Of a DNA stretch of 64,000 bases, positions 22,441-55,879 are shown in pieces (the first letter of the stretch is position 1; every line of letters begins with the position of its first letter). A model generated the notes under the pieces. It was not told where the DNA came from and did not search any database. It worked only from the letters and a program-made list of their open reading frames with translations. The DNA is from Brienomyrus brachyistius (lineage: Eukaryota > Chordata > Actinopteri > Osteoglossiformes > Mormyridae), in the NCBI RefSeq assembly GCF_023856365.1, contig NC_064549.1, forward strand, positions 8,325,608-8,389,607, in the 5' to 3' direction. The position numbers and the translations under genes are program-made.

Positions 22441-25129
22441 TCAGGCGACACCAGGCAGCACAAATAGCCCAGAGATATATAGCACAACGGCACAATTCAC
22501 AACCAACGATTGATGCAACAACTGATGCAAGAGATTGCTAAAGGCTCAACGTTATACCACAGTGGTGGGGGGAAACACTTCCATTTGTGACATGCTTATC
22601 GTACTCATTTAGCCGTCCCATTATGAAAATGGAAGTTCCTTAAAAGTTACTGGTCTCAATACATTGATTAAAGTTAATTTCACGTGACATTGTAATTCTC
22701 AAAATCCAGTACGCTATTGTGTTCGTAACATAACTTTCCATACATATTATCTTTATTGAATATACACAGTATATAATGAATAGGATTGAGATGAAGTTTC
22801 ACTGCGATAGTGGAAACATTGTAGCATTCAGACATTGAAAAATGGTGTAAATAATAAGGGACAAAAAACAAGAGACTCAAGTCTTCTGAGATCTCAGGGT
22901 TAACGACAATATTTAATTGCCAGGGGAAAAAAAACCAGAACAAACCATAACCAAAGTCACCCTTTTTGCAGGAAACATGTGCATTTCCCACTAGTTAGAG
23001 AAAGTTTGCATTAAAAATGGACAAAATAGCTACCAAGCACTACGAAGCTCTGTAGGCAGTGGAACGGCACATCCATAACACATTGACAGTCACACAGAAC
23101 TGTACCTGAGGGACAGCAAAATAAAACGTCATCCCACATAAAAAAACAAAGATATTATAGCGATGTGTCTTTCAGGGGTAGCAACAATTAGCTAGCTAGC
23201 GATACGATAGAAACAACGCAAAAAAAATGCATTACGATGAAGTGCGTGCACTTAGGTGAAGGTGGAATTGCTTAAGTTCGGCTAAATTAAGTATGCGTTC
23301 ACCTTACACATTTCATGTAAGACAAGTTTGGTCGTCATCAAAAATAATGAAGTAATTATTTTGGATTTCATTTTTTTTACATTTTGTTAATCGATTACCC
23401 AAATGAGGACCAAAGTAAACTAAACAAAAAGAATTTCGCTTACAACAATCATCTCTCGCTGACAGCAACTCACGTCATTGGTTTGAAGCTAGATAAATAA
23501 ACATATCAAAGATACTGAACGAGCATACATTCAATTCCTTTTAGCCTTTTCCCCCAATCCAACAGCTCATATAATGTGTCATATCAAAAATTGTATAAGA
23601 CACTTATCACAGAGCTACCCTGTTCAAGAAAGAGGAATTACTCTAACCAGTAAAGGTTGCAACACAAGTTTTCTAACTGTTCTCTTTTACGCTTGGTCAT
23701 CTAATTAGTAAAAGGAACATAATTCATTTAAACCACAGAATAATTAGTAGAGTTAATAGTTTTAATAACAGATTTTCATATACAAACGTGTCTGTCCCGC
23801 TTCATTACTTCAGTGTTACTGTGAGTAAAATGCACACCGTAATACAAAAAAAATCATACATGCTACAGATGAGTTGTATATTGTTAGAAGGAAAAATAAA
23901 GAAATAAAATATTTATTCCTCATTACACTAAATGGTGAGATGTAATTCCTGCACTATTTTAGAAAGTAAAGAGGATAATATCACATTTTAGGGGTAGCCA
24001 ACAATGTGTATCAAAAAGATCGGAGTAGAAAGATTTAGAGGTTGATCTGGCTTTCTACTCAATTGCACATAGACCTACAGAACATAGAGTACTCTTCTAG
24101 TTTACCACAAACATCTACGTTGACCAGGCAGGCTGAATTGTCACTTTATCACTACAACTTGCAAGACTGATTCATTTTCCAGTTGACTGTGTTCTGGTTT
24201 GTCATTAGAATCACCTTCTAGTGAAACTAAGACGGTCTGAAGTGTTTTGTCCTAGCAGGCTTGCTGGGGAAGTGGGGAAGATACACACCGTGCTTAGAAG
24301 GATTGGTAAACATCGAGCACTGACTGTGCACATTTCCTGTCAGATAGGGGCGTCGCAAAGAGGCTGCCATAGATGCTTGACTCCCAGTCCAACAGAAACT
24401 CAACGGTTCAAGTGTAACATTTTGCAGGAGGAATGGTCAGGGAAAGAATGCAAAGTGTATAGAATTCTGGTATGTAGCTGCGTTCAGTTTGACTGAACAG
24501 CACTGCAAGTCCCTTTATATAAGCATAGCAGTCAAGAAAAGTTTACTTTGTATGCCGTTATTATGTGTCACTCACATCATGCTTGGAAATCCAGGATTCA
24601 CAGGTCTCGAAACATACTACATATTTGCTTTAATGAATATGACAGTTATTACTCACAGACACTATTTCTTAAATTCCCTAAATGCAAACATTTAATTTAA
24701 CAGTGCTGCTATATACAATATAGGATCTTAATATATTAAACATTTTGCGTCCTCTTTAACTCATTATCTTGATACATCTAGTCCTCTGTATTTATAGGGT
24801 ATTCTGAATATGTACAATATAAATTACTACAGTCTGTTAGTTTAAAATAAATAAAGGAGAACAGTCGTGGCTTTTGTGGTGTTTGAAAAGGAAACACTGT
24901 GGCCCAGCCCGATGCTCCAGGAAAGGACTGCAGTCTGCGCTTCATCCTGTAGTCTTTCTGAAGAATCAAGGACCAGACAGGAGGGCTTGGAGGAATGACA
25001 CGCGGGGCACCATACTGATCGACAGCCGCCATTGGCTTATGCTGCGCTCGTGGGCCAAGTTCCGCATCCTAAGTCCACCAATCGGGAGCAGGGGAGGGGC
25101 ATGTGATACGTACAGTGTTCTATCTCCAG
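22441..25129. other. Intergenic DNA and DMWD 3' UTR
   Basis: AT-rich, without exons or strong repeats. The right part (to 25129) should be DMWD 3' UTR; a minus-strand AATAAA occurs near 23921 but is distant. Confidence 0.45.
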
Positions 25130-25177
25130 CTATACCACAGTGCCACTGGGAGAGTTCCCATTCTGTGCTGTCAAGTT
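25130..25177 (-). CDS. dmwd: DMWD exon 4, conserved C-terminal tail
   Basis: After a polypyrimidine tract and acceptor cctccccag this 48-bp exon encodes NLTAQNGNSPSGTVV and TAG. The GNSPSGTVV ending matches the human DMWD C-terminus as I recall it, which fixes the exon despite its size. Confidence 0.88.
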   Translation of the reverse strand, partial: NLTAQNGNSPSGTVV

Positions 25178-28100
25178 CTGGGGAGGTTACAAGCAAAGGG
25201 AAAGATAATGAGACAGAGAGATACAGAGAGATACAGAAAGAGAGAGAGAGAGAGTGAGGGACAGTTATAAAGCTGTTCACATCCACCGTGACAAGTGATG
25301 AGGTTCCATCACGTAGACTGTCAGACTCACCGCTTTGCCAGGCCGCGCCCAGGTACAGATGAGGCCCTCCTGGCAGCCGGTGATGATGCAGTCGTCCATG
25401 AACACGAGCACAGTCAGTCGCTCGTGGGCGATCTTCTTGCACACCAGCGGCTCCAGCAGCGGAACCTCGTGCATGCGCGGACACAACGTGGTGCCCAGGA
25501 CCTTGGTGGCGTCCAGGCGGTTACTCCGCGGCGCCATGTTAATTTTGTCATTGCTTTTGCTGATGTTGCCCAAACTGTGGTAGCGCTTGTGCTCCTTCTC
25601 GGCCCCCCCGCTGCCCCCGCCCAACTTGTCCGACTTGCGCTCCTGCAAGGACAGCGTGGCAAAGCGGCCGATGCTGAACGGAGTGACTCCGCTGCCTCCT
25701 CCGCCGCCGCCGTCCGTGCCGCCCTGACCCTTGGAGGCGTTGGCAACGGCAGGGTGGGGCAAAGAGTTAGAGCGAGAGAGGGACCGGGGTAACGGTGGAG
25801 GCTGGTGAGGGTGAGTAGGATGAAGGTGGCCCTCCCCGGTCATCCCGCCTCCACCTCCGCCCAACGTATTACTACCTCCGCTGACTGATGGCGGGATGGT
25901 GGTGCTGAAGGTGTTGGTGAGGGCGCGCGACAAAGGTAGGCGAGGGTACAGCACATCGTCTGTTAAATCCCACAGGCAGAATTGCGTGTCCTGCCCGACT
26001 GACCCGAAACGATAGGTGACGGAGGTCGTTCCGCCCTTGGAGCTATGCCGGGACAGGCGGGACAGGGTGCTGCTGGTGCGTACCCGGCCGAAGTGCGGCG
26101 CCCCCTGCAGGTCCTCCTCACTGCCGCTCAGCTCAGTCGGCTCCTCGTCTTCCAGGCTGGTGGTGAAAGGATCGAAGGCTACCACGTTAACCCAGGACTT
26201 GTGGCCGTGGCCTCTGGCTATGACACGGCTCTCGGCGAAGGACCAGACGGTCACCAGGTCGTCTTCACCGCCCGTAACCAGGTACTTGCCATCGGGACTC
26301 CAGGAGACGCACAGAAGTCCCCCAAAGTAGCTCTTCATGACACCCTGCAGTTCCATGGAGTCAAAGTGGAACACTCGCAGACATCCATCTTGCCCTACAC
26401 ATGCAACATGGACGCCATCAGGAGAGAAGGCAAATTCATTGAGTCCCCCTTCTCCCACCGCCCAACGAAGCAGCGGGTTGCGTGGCGTTTTCGTCTTGCA
26501 GGCGTAGACGGCAAAGCCGTCTCCCTGGCGCAGTAGGGAGTACTGGGGCGCGGCCGTGCCACAGGGGTGCTCCAGATTGTACAGGTACAGGTGTCCGCTG
26601 GCATGAGAGGCCAGGAACAGTGTCTCCGACTTGGGCAGCCATTTCAGGCACGTCACTTTGGACTTGTCTATTAACCTCTGGGGAGCCGGCGTTCAGGGAG
26701 TGAGGAAGACAAAAAGTTAAGGTGAGCATCTGAGATACTTCATATCCAAGAATCTGCATTCATCCCCCTGACTCTGACCGTGAAAAGCGTTTAGAAGATG
26801 GATAGGTGGATGGATGCAATTTGGATTAAATGGGTCATTTAATGGAAAATTAGGGTAATGTCCAAAAGTCTGTGTCAAACGCGTTACAGGCACATAGATG
26901 TCTTAATTCCCCACTAAAGATTTCAGATTTTACCGTGCTTAAGTAGCATTTAAAAGTCAAATGCACTGAATTTATATGATTACATTAATAGAAGCATCTA
27001 TGTGACAAATGTCATTTCATATTTTTCCAAATTCATTATACTGGAGACTATTATTTCAGTAATATTTATTTCAGAGTGAATCTTCTAAAATATTGTCAAT
27101 TTAGTTGGCTTAAAATGGAAAGCAAGTTTACAAACTTAATTTTCAGGTCTAATATACAGCGCATGTGCATTCTTTTGGGATTTGGAGATCTTCATAACAT
27201 TCTTGTACAACATCCTGAGATGACTAAAGGTCCAAAACAATCAGAACCATATGGAATATGAACAATTTAAATGTAGATGAAGAACTAGCTATTAAATTAT
27301 TTGACAAAGAACAGCACTGAAGACTTTCATTACAACTGTCAACAATAACATGTTATTTGGATATCAGCAATTCTCTGGATAACTCTGAATCTGCCTCATA
27401 GAAAAATCTGTGTTTCTGTGTTTCCCAATCCGGTCCCCGGGAACCAACGGTCCACGGTCCAGACGGTCCACGTTTTTGCTCTCGCCCAGGTCTTTACCAG
27501 ACAGCAACTCTTTTGCTCTGGGAGGGAACAATAACATGGACTCTCTGTGGGTTCTGAAGGACCGGATTTGGAAGCACTGATCTATGAAACAGACCAACCT
27601 AACTTGGTGTGTGGTTGCCCACCATGAGGCTGCTGTAGGTTGTTTACGCAGCGGATTTCCAGAGTGTTCCCCAAAGTCTTGTGCCACTTAACGTCACGGA
27701 AAACTGCAGTAACTGCCAAGAACACATTACCAAAAAAAGGTCCTTGCAGTTGCAATATACTGACGTACAGTGGGTGGGCAAAATAACAGAAACATCTAAC
27801 AATAGATCTATCAAGAACCTGACGAGGAGCAAGACCAAGCCTTCGGCTTTCAGAATAGCTTCAATCCCTCTTGGAATGTCATGCAAATCCTGAACTTTTG
27901 TTTAGTGTATGATGGGGCCACTTTTTAGGCAGAAAAGCCTCTAGTTCTTTGACGGATCAAGGAGCTGTGAATCTCATTTGCACTCCGAGCTCCAGAAGTT
28001 ACCATTTAATGATGTTTAGATCTGGTGGCCGAGGACATCATGGTGTTTTCTGAACACCAGAAACCGCTCCTGAATTTAATAGTTTACACTGAGGCATTAT

Positions 28101-29503
28101 AATTTTGGAATATGGAAACATCTTGAGGGAATACAGATTGCACCACAGATGCATCTTACTCTGTAAAATGGCCTCATATTCACAGCATCACCAGACCATG
28201 TGACCCACACCGACACACGCTGTAGGTTGAAGGTATCTCTTCTGGCTTTCCGTAACCATCCCCCCCCCCAGATTTAGAGAAAGGAGTGAAATATGACTCA
28301 TCGGGCCACAGTTTTTTTCCAGTTGCTCTGGGATCTTCATACCAGGCTACCCATCGTCAGGCATCGGTCCTTCATACAAACCGTTGCAAATGAGGACCCA
28401 GCCACCAGCTCCAGCTTTGTGAAGCTCGCATCATGCACTTCTGAGACTGCAGCAGAGCGCTGATTTGCTTTTCTATTAATTTCTGATTCTGTACTTTTGT
28501 GGCGTTACCCATTTATCCCGTGACGTGTCTCTCCAGCTCATTATCTTCCTATTCACTCCACATACAGTCATGATTTCCGTGTCTGTTCTACTCGACAGAT
28601 CAAATAATTCTGCAGTCACTGCACTCAATACACCAGCAATTCTGGCCCTGTCTATTTGGCCTCTTCGGAACTCTATTTGTCACATATCAAAGTGCTGATT
28701 TTCAGGGCGCTTTCATTGCCAACACATACTGCTAACTGGAATCACATCCAATATGACTCACCATTGTAGCCGTGATTTAATTGCCGTTTAGTTACTGTAA
28801 ATTTTATGTCCTTTTCACGTGATGTTTATTTTGTCCACCCTCTGTAAATACTGTCTGAGATTTGCCCTGTCGCAACATCCCAAATCTCCCACTTAGGAAG
28901 GTTTTATCACTTGGTAGAAATAACAATCACCTTTAGTGTATTACTATAGAGATTTGCATTGTGTTATTTTGCACTATGCAGACCCTGTTATACACAGACG
29001 TACTGTACCTGGTATACAGTTTTGCCATGTACCGTATTATATACAAAAGGGTAATTTGGAGTCTTTCTGCATTAATCAGCATCACAAGATTCATAGCATG
29101 AGTATCCTTTTTTAGCTTTTTTAACAAGTGCTTGAAGAAGCATGCCACGAAAATTACATCCAAAGTTTTCCCTATAAATATATCCAATGTTATGTTCCCA
29201 ATATAGGGAGAATAAAACAGTGTTTTAACCCATTTAGTCTAACAGTCTGGAATGTTAAATTTATCACATTTCAGCACCCCCCCCCCCCCAAATGCATGCT
29301 AAGCAAACGCAGGAGGGATGAAAACCACCGGCCACCTCCTCCACTGCGTGTGCCATCAGCCACCTGCTTCTTATCAGTCTGCACACTGCGGGCTTCATCG
29401 AGCCACTTAACACACTTGGAGTAAAACGCTATTCTCCCGATTCCGGCCACAAAGGACCCCAGGTGACACAGCAGAGCAACAACAGGGTGAAGCACCAAGC
29501 TAT

Positions 29504-29536
<33 letters not shown>

Positions 29537-32260
29537 AAAACACGAGAGCAAAAACACTGCGTAACACCAAGCCATCATCACATAGCCTATTGGCACTAAG
29601 GCTGACACTCCTCAATCTGCACTGGATGTGTGCACTGAGTATTAAGGATCATTTGCACTGCATGTAAATACCAGTCAGCATTTTCAGTCTTATTTATATT
29701 GTGAGGACATGTAAGGAATGCTATGTGTGAAAATGAAAATATCGCTGCCAAAAAAAACCCCCAGTGCAACACATAAGATGTACTTGGCAAAATGAAGCTT
29801 TTAATCCTGAGTCTGCATTCCAACTGTACCACTGAGGGAAATAACTGCAGTGTTTTATATCATCTTATTCCATAAAGGGGCTAATACTAGATCAAAGACT
29901 GGTGATCATATTAGCCCAATTTGGGCATCACTTCACTGGCTTCCAGTTCAGTTCAGAATCTATTTTAGAATTTTATTAATCGCTTTTTAGGCCTTGCATG
30001 GTCTAGCTCCAGAGCATGGAGTGAATCTCAATATGCATACTTGTGTTCTTCCGTACCCATTTTATGTCATCTTCCACTGCCGAAGGCCAGTTCCAGTACT
30101 AAGAACAGAAGTACACAAGGATGGTATAAATCCCAGGATGCTGGTCTTGCTCTGCCTCAGATATCAAGGATACATCAGTTGCATCACCGTCAAACAAGAC
30201 CAATCCCATGATTCACTGCGCCTCACGTACAGTCTTTGCCTTGGTACTGAGATCCACCCTATGTATCTGAATTGCTAGAACGCTATCAAAACCGCTAGGC
30301 CTTTAAGATCATCTGACCAAGGTTTACTTGCCGTCCCAAAGTCCAGACTAAAAACCAAAGATGCTAAAGTATTTTCGGTGACGTTATTCTTCTGCTGATT
30401 CTGCCTGTTATGATGTGAAATGCTACTTGGCTTGAAAAGTGCCATACAAATAAAGGAATTATTATTATTATGGACGTTAATGCAACAATACAAGCACACA
30501 ACACATGTGCCGGAGTAAGGACATGGGATGTCAACAGACACGGTGTGTAAATCTTTCACACAGAAACATACACGCACCTCCTCATTGAAAAGCTTGCTAG
30601 TCTCCTTTTTGATGGGATCCAGGTATTGGACCTGGCCGGCAGAAAAGCCCACGATGAGCGACACACTGTCGGCAGTGGCCGAGTACTGATTGAAGTCATG
30701 GCAAGTTGGCTGGGTGCCCTTGTAGATGCGTTTGTCAATAGGCTTGCTGAGGTCTACGGCCTATGGGTTAGAAACAATGTACCAGTAAGATCAAATGCAT
30801 ATTAACATCAGACAGTCCTCAAAAAGCCCTGAATCAAAACATGTGCAATTCATTTATCAAACTATGAATGTGGTTCAGAGATAGATTTGTGTTAGATCAC
30901 ACAAGATTTTTGCACAGCTCTTATACAGAAAATTGAAAATCTGCTAATAATAAATAATAAAGCCCAAAATAACATTAATCCATCATCACAGAAGTACACA
31001 GAGTGCAAAGTACCACGCTGGCTGTGAAACTAGGCGAATAAAGGCAGATTATAGCATTTGAAAAACGCATATAAAACAACCTAACAAGCCATAAGAACCG
31101 GAGTGGGATTGAATTCTTTTGTATCTCTTACCTATTGATTTCTCACAGGATGCTTTTAAATGGTCAGGTTTCCTGCCGTCGGGGATTTTACCCAAGTTCT
31201 CGCATACCGTGGCTGTTTGTCTCCTAGCGAAATGTCATGTGTATTGGTTGACCTTAATCTACTCCATTAAAGATTATAACTAGTGAACGTCTCAGTTTAA
31301 CAATATTTTTTGCGTAGGTCAAGGAGGGGACATCCCTTACCACCGAAACCTTAATGCGCGATGAGCGAGTATGGGTGACAATCAGCACGTCTTTACACTC
31401 ACAAACACTGTCTTTTGATATTACACACATATTGGAAATCGCAGTTTTAAACACTACTTTGATCAGTACACATAAAGCAAAAACGACTGCCTTAAACCCA
31501 AATTGCTCAGTATAGGGCATCCAGACGCTTTAAGGTACAAGGTACGTCATCGCGAAGGGTCATATCCCGCAGGACACGTTTTATTCTCTGTCAGTTTCCC
31601 AGAGGCGATCGTTCATGCATGGCCATAATTAGCACGCCCCCGACCCAAAGCAATGCTCAGTGTCTTGTGCTGAATCATCTATCCATGCATAAAATATTGT
31701 TCAAATACACAATGGCTTCCCTTGTCCCAACAGATTATAATAATAAGAGTATAAGGATATCTGGTGTATACTTGCAGGATGCATCTAGCCAGTTATCCAT
31801 AGTGTGCTAACCAGGTAGCTGGCTAACACATTTTCCTCCTGTCAAGTTTGTCCTGCTGCTCCTCCGATCGTCTTACCTTCTTGATGTTCGTGTAAGTATA
31901 AAAATAAAGTTCCCTGCCGATATTGAAGCAAACTCGTTCCGATTCCTCACTGGGATCTTCTGGCTGAAGCTTGACCATGGAGACCCGGACCGGGGGCAGG
32001 AAACCGGTCGGAGAGGAGTTGGCTGCGGCAGTGGCAGAGGAGGTAGCCCCAGGCCCCTGAACCGGCCCTCCGCCGCCACCACCGGGTACCGAACCCGGTC
32101 CGGCCCCGGGACCCACTGCGGCACTCGTGGATAGACCCCGTGGTATACCGCCCCGCTGCTGTGAGTCCGACAGGGTAAGCAGTTTGTAGAAACCCTCCCT
32201 TGTCCGGAATTGGGATTTAATCTCATTAATATCCTTTAGGGCGCCTCCATCACCGGCCAT
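25130..32260 (-). CDS. dmwd: DMWD, WD-repeat protein of the WDR20/DMWD family (4 exons, 653 aa)
   Basis: Coding exons 31877-32260, 30578-30760, 25331-26677 and 25130-25177 sum to 1962 bp with all phases 0. WDR20-family proteins are WD40 scaffolds that bind the USP12/USP46 deubiquitinases with WDR48; DMWD is the paralog next to DMPK in mammals, and its own role is less known. DMWD is chosen over WDR20 because of KSQFRTREGFYKLL at the N-terminus, GQVQYLDPIKKETSKLFNEE, LPRSLSRSNSLPHP, TPFSIGRFATLSLQERK, KEHKRYHSLGNIS and the C-terminal NSPSGTVV, all close to human DMWD. WD repeats run from about residue 150 to 370 and again near the end, with a low-complexity Gly/Ser/Pro linker between. The start (MAGDGG) is chosen because the preceding in-frame Met context is not family-like. 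Complete. Confidence 0.95.
25207..25257. repeat. GAGA-rich microsatellite in DMWD intron 3
   Basis: A (GA)n/GATACAGA tract; on the gene's strand it forms the polypyrimidine tract before the last DMWD exon. Confidence 0.8.
25331..26677 (-). CDS. dmwd: DMWD exon 3, WD-repeat core
   Basis: A 1347-bp exon, 449 codons. Begins RLIDKSKVTCLKWLPKSETL. WD motifs visible include FAFSPDGVHVACVGQDGCLR, VSWSPDGKYLVTGGEDDLVT and RFGSVGQDTQFCLWDLTDDV. The linker contains HPHQPPPLPRSLSRSNSLPH and Gly runs. Ends CQEGLICTWARPGKA at donor gtgagt. The antisense strand of this GC-rich exon also stays open for long stretches but has no family match. Confidence 0.96.
27424..27585. mobile_element. Foldback MITE (family B), DMWD intron 2
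   Basis: Left arm cccaatccggtccccgggaa and right arm tgaaggaccggatttggaag are inverted repeats, with ggtccacgtttttgctctcg inside. Same family as 1418-1580 and 47205-47365. Confidence 0.7.
27768..28844. mobile_element. Tc1/mariner-like element, degenerate
   Basis: Ends cagtgggtgggcaaaataac and (inverted) cagagggtggacaaaataaa form terminal inverted repeats, flanked by TA on both sides (27766-27767 and 28845-28846). The 1.08-kb body has no intact transposase frame, so it is a dead or non-autonomous copy in DMWD intron 2. Confidence 0.78.
29507..29536. repeat. Long poly(C) tract
   Basis: Nearly 30 consecutive C in DMWD intron 2, one of several such tracts in the window; a second lies at 29277-29289. 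Confidence 0.9.
30578..30760 (-). CDS. dmwd: DMWD exon 2
   Basis: Encodes AVDLSKPIDKRIYKGTQPTC, HDFNQYSATADSVSLIVGFS and AGQVQYLDPIKKETSKLFNE, the most conserved WDR20/DMWD block. Exactly 61 codons, donor gtgcgt. Confidence 0.95.
31877..32260 (-). CDS. dmwd: DMWD exon 1
   Basis: Encodes MAGDGGALKDINEIKSQFRT, REGFYKLLTLSDSQQRGGIP, a Gly/Pro/Ala-rich insert, then LPPVRVSMVKLQPEDPSEES and CFNIGRELYFYTYTNIKK. The low-complexity insert takes the same place as the Pro/Gly-rich N-terminal segment of mammalian DMWD. Confidence 0.92.
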
Positions 32261-33518
32261 CTTTAATACAAACAAGCCGCACAGGAAACCGAGACCCTGA
32301 CCTGGAAATAATGATCAAAAACTACAAGAGTTATGGGAGGGTTTCAGCATGATGCTGGCTTTCAGTCGCTGCAAATATTGCCGCTGACGATGGATGCATT
32401 ACGCGTCCCGTCGTTGTCATTCATCCTGCTTCCCTGCGTGGACCATGTTGGATTTGCAGCAGCAACAGCAGTAATGTTTCTGCTAAGGGACCCCGGCAAG
32501 GCACGTCACTGAGGAGCGTGTACAGCAGCCGGCGACACGCTCCCCTCCATCCTTGCAAAATACAGGGCTATTTATGATCTGGGTGCACACTGGGTGTGAA
32601 CGGAGCAGTGCACTTCATACGTATCTGGCCGCTCGTCAATACATCAAAACCTTAAACATGTATTCTAATACACGAATTTTGTACGTTTTCTTCGCAAAAA
32701 AAAAAAAAAAATCCAGAAGGGTAAAGTTATTGATCACTAAATCTAATGTGGGCTTTACTGATTTAAGAAAACGATAATCTGCGCATCGGAATAAAATGAC
32801 TGTTTCCTTGTCATCTGTGCGCGCGCTGGGTAATGACTTAATAAGTTGTAATATAGTCCTAGTCCTTTAGATAACGCTAAATTAACATATATGACCCAGC
32901 AATAATGATGAAATACAATAAACCAGTAAGTCATTCACCTGCATACCGGTTTTGCCTTTTTTTCCCTCATTGTACATAACATTTTACCACAATTTACACC
33001 AAAAAATGCAATGTTAAATACATTGGCACTTAGCAACACAGTTTTATTACATAACTAAATTAAATATACAGAGAAAATTACATGCGGCAAATAGCTACAT
33101 TTAACATTAAACATTTAATGTGTTTAGCTAGACAAGTATATTTGGAAAGAGCTTAAAGCTCTCGAGACTTAATGACTTTTTTCATGGTGTTATCTACAAG
33201 CAGCCAAGTCACAAATTTTTTTGTACACATTTTGGGAAATGTTTCCTTTGAATAAATTTATATCAGAAACGCACATCACTTGTAATAATGCGTAACTTTA
33301 TATTTCATATTTGGAAAAAAGCTTACTCGTCAAACAGAAAAGTTTGTGAGCTTTTTGAGACACTAAGCGATTTCTGGTAAAAACAGGAGAGCATGGGAGG
33401 TGTTTAAGGAAATCAGTGGTTAGCAGGTGGAGTAGTATGTACCAGCAGACCACTTTAGTATCTTGTTTGCAGCCCACTGATGTGTTGTGACACATAAGGT
33501 TTATTTGTGTATATAATC
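32261..33518. other. DMWD promoter region and intergenic DNA
   Basis: The first 280 bp upstream of the DMWD start is CG-richer (for example acgcgtcccgtcgttgtc near 32400) and is the likely 5' UTR and promoter. The remainder is AT-rich with no gene. Confidence 0.45.
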
Positions 33519-33607
33519 CAGTGGTTCTCAAACTCAGTCCCCAGGCCCAGGATAGCAGGAAAACAAGCAGGGCAGTGGGGCCCGAGGACCGACTTTGAGG
33601 ACCATTA
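33519..33607. mobile_element. Short hAT MITE with 8-bp target duplication
   Basis: Starts cagtggttctcaaactcagt and ends gaccgactttgaggaccatt a, an inverted repeat. Flanks atataatc (33511-33518) and acataatc (33608-33615) match in 7 of 8 bases, as expected for hAT insertion. Confidence 0.8.
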
Positions 33608-33614
33608 ACATAAT

Positions 33615-33779
33615 CAGACTTGGGTAATTCAGGTCCAGAAAGTAAAAGTCCAGACCGGGATTTTGTTTCAACCAACCAGTTGAGTACTGTGTGACTGTGA
33701 CTCTTTATGCTCAAGTGGTTGGTTGAAACAAAATCTTGGTCTGGACTTTTACTCTCTGGACCTGAATTACTCAGCTCTG
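33615..33779. mobile_element. Palindromic hAT MITE (family A), copy 1
   Basis: Nearly perfect foldback: aattcaggtccagaaagtaa and tttgtttcaaccaaccagtt on the left mirror ggttggttgaaacaaaatct and tctctggacctgaatt on the right. Flanks aacataat and tacataat match in 7 of 8. It abuts the preceding hAT MITE. Confidence 0.85.
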
Positions 33780-34205
33780 TACATAATGTTAAAGTAGGAT
33801 TCACATTCGGACTATGGATGAAGGTGGCTTGGAATCAAGACATACATCACTCGGAAATGCACTATTTCAACTTTGTGCCCGTGTTTGTGAGAGTGAAATC
33901 ACAAAGAAAAAAGAACAAATCAATGTCCAATTGGTTGTATTTTACACTGAAAATACCAGCATGTTTGATGAACTTCTCAGCTCTATGAGTTATTGGTTGG
34001 AAAGTCTTTTGATACGTGAAACCAAAAAAAAAATAAAAAATCTGAAATATACAATAACTTTGGGTAGTAAATGAAGATCTAGTTTGGGTTTGACTTGGAG
34101 AATTGTGACGTCACAAGGGCTGGCAGAGTTTCTGGAATGGTCACAAGTCATAAGAGGGATGCAACAGCTATAGATAAGCATGTCTCCCTATGCATATATT
34201 TTAGC

Positions 34206-55528
<21,323 letters not shown>

Positions 55529-55835
55529 CTGAAATCACAGGATGACAAGATTCTCTTAGTGTCTTTGTGGTACATAAATAGGGGACACTCTACCCTTCAA
55601 CATTTTCCTGCTCTCCTTCTCATGTTCCTTATGAGCAAGTGTAAAAATTAGTAGTTATAGGAACTATATATTTTTTGTTCAACTTTTTAAATTATATAGA
55701 AGACAAGAATAGAATTACCATAAGAATGAAAAAATGATATGATAAAAAGTCAACACTCAAAAAATAAAACAAAATCAAAGCAGGTAAAGTAATGAAATAA
55801 AATGTATTAAGTCGGTCTATTGTTTCTATTACTTG

Positions 55836-55836
<1 letters not shown>

Positions 55837-55877
<41 letters not shown>
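55837..55877. repeat. (AAT)n trinucleotide microsatellite
   Basis: About 13 uninterrupted ataat units in MAP4K1 intron 1 or upstream DNA. Confidence 0.92.

Positions 55878-55879
<2 letters not shown>

Noticed and set aside
24778..25032. Minus-strand frame MAAVDQYGAPRV as the DMWD C-terminus
   Set aside because: The exon at 25130-25177 gives the conserved NSPSGTVV ending and a stop before this region.
25295..25792. Plus-strand 165-codon frame opposite DMWD exon 3
   Set aside because: The shadow of a GC-rich coding exon; the minus strand has the clear DMWD match.
31823..31876. DMWD exon 1 extending past 31877 in the open frame
   Set aside because: The donor gtaaga at 31871-31876 is consensus and the next exon joins in phase to the conserved AVDLSKPIDKRIYK.
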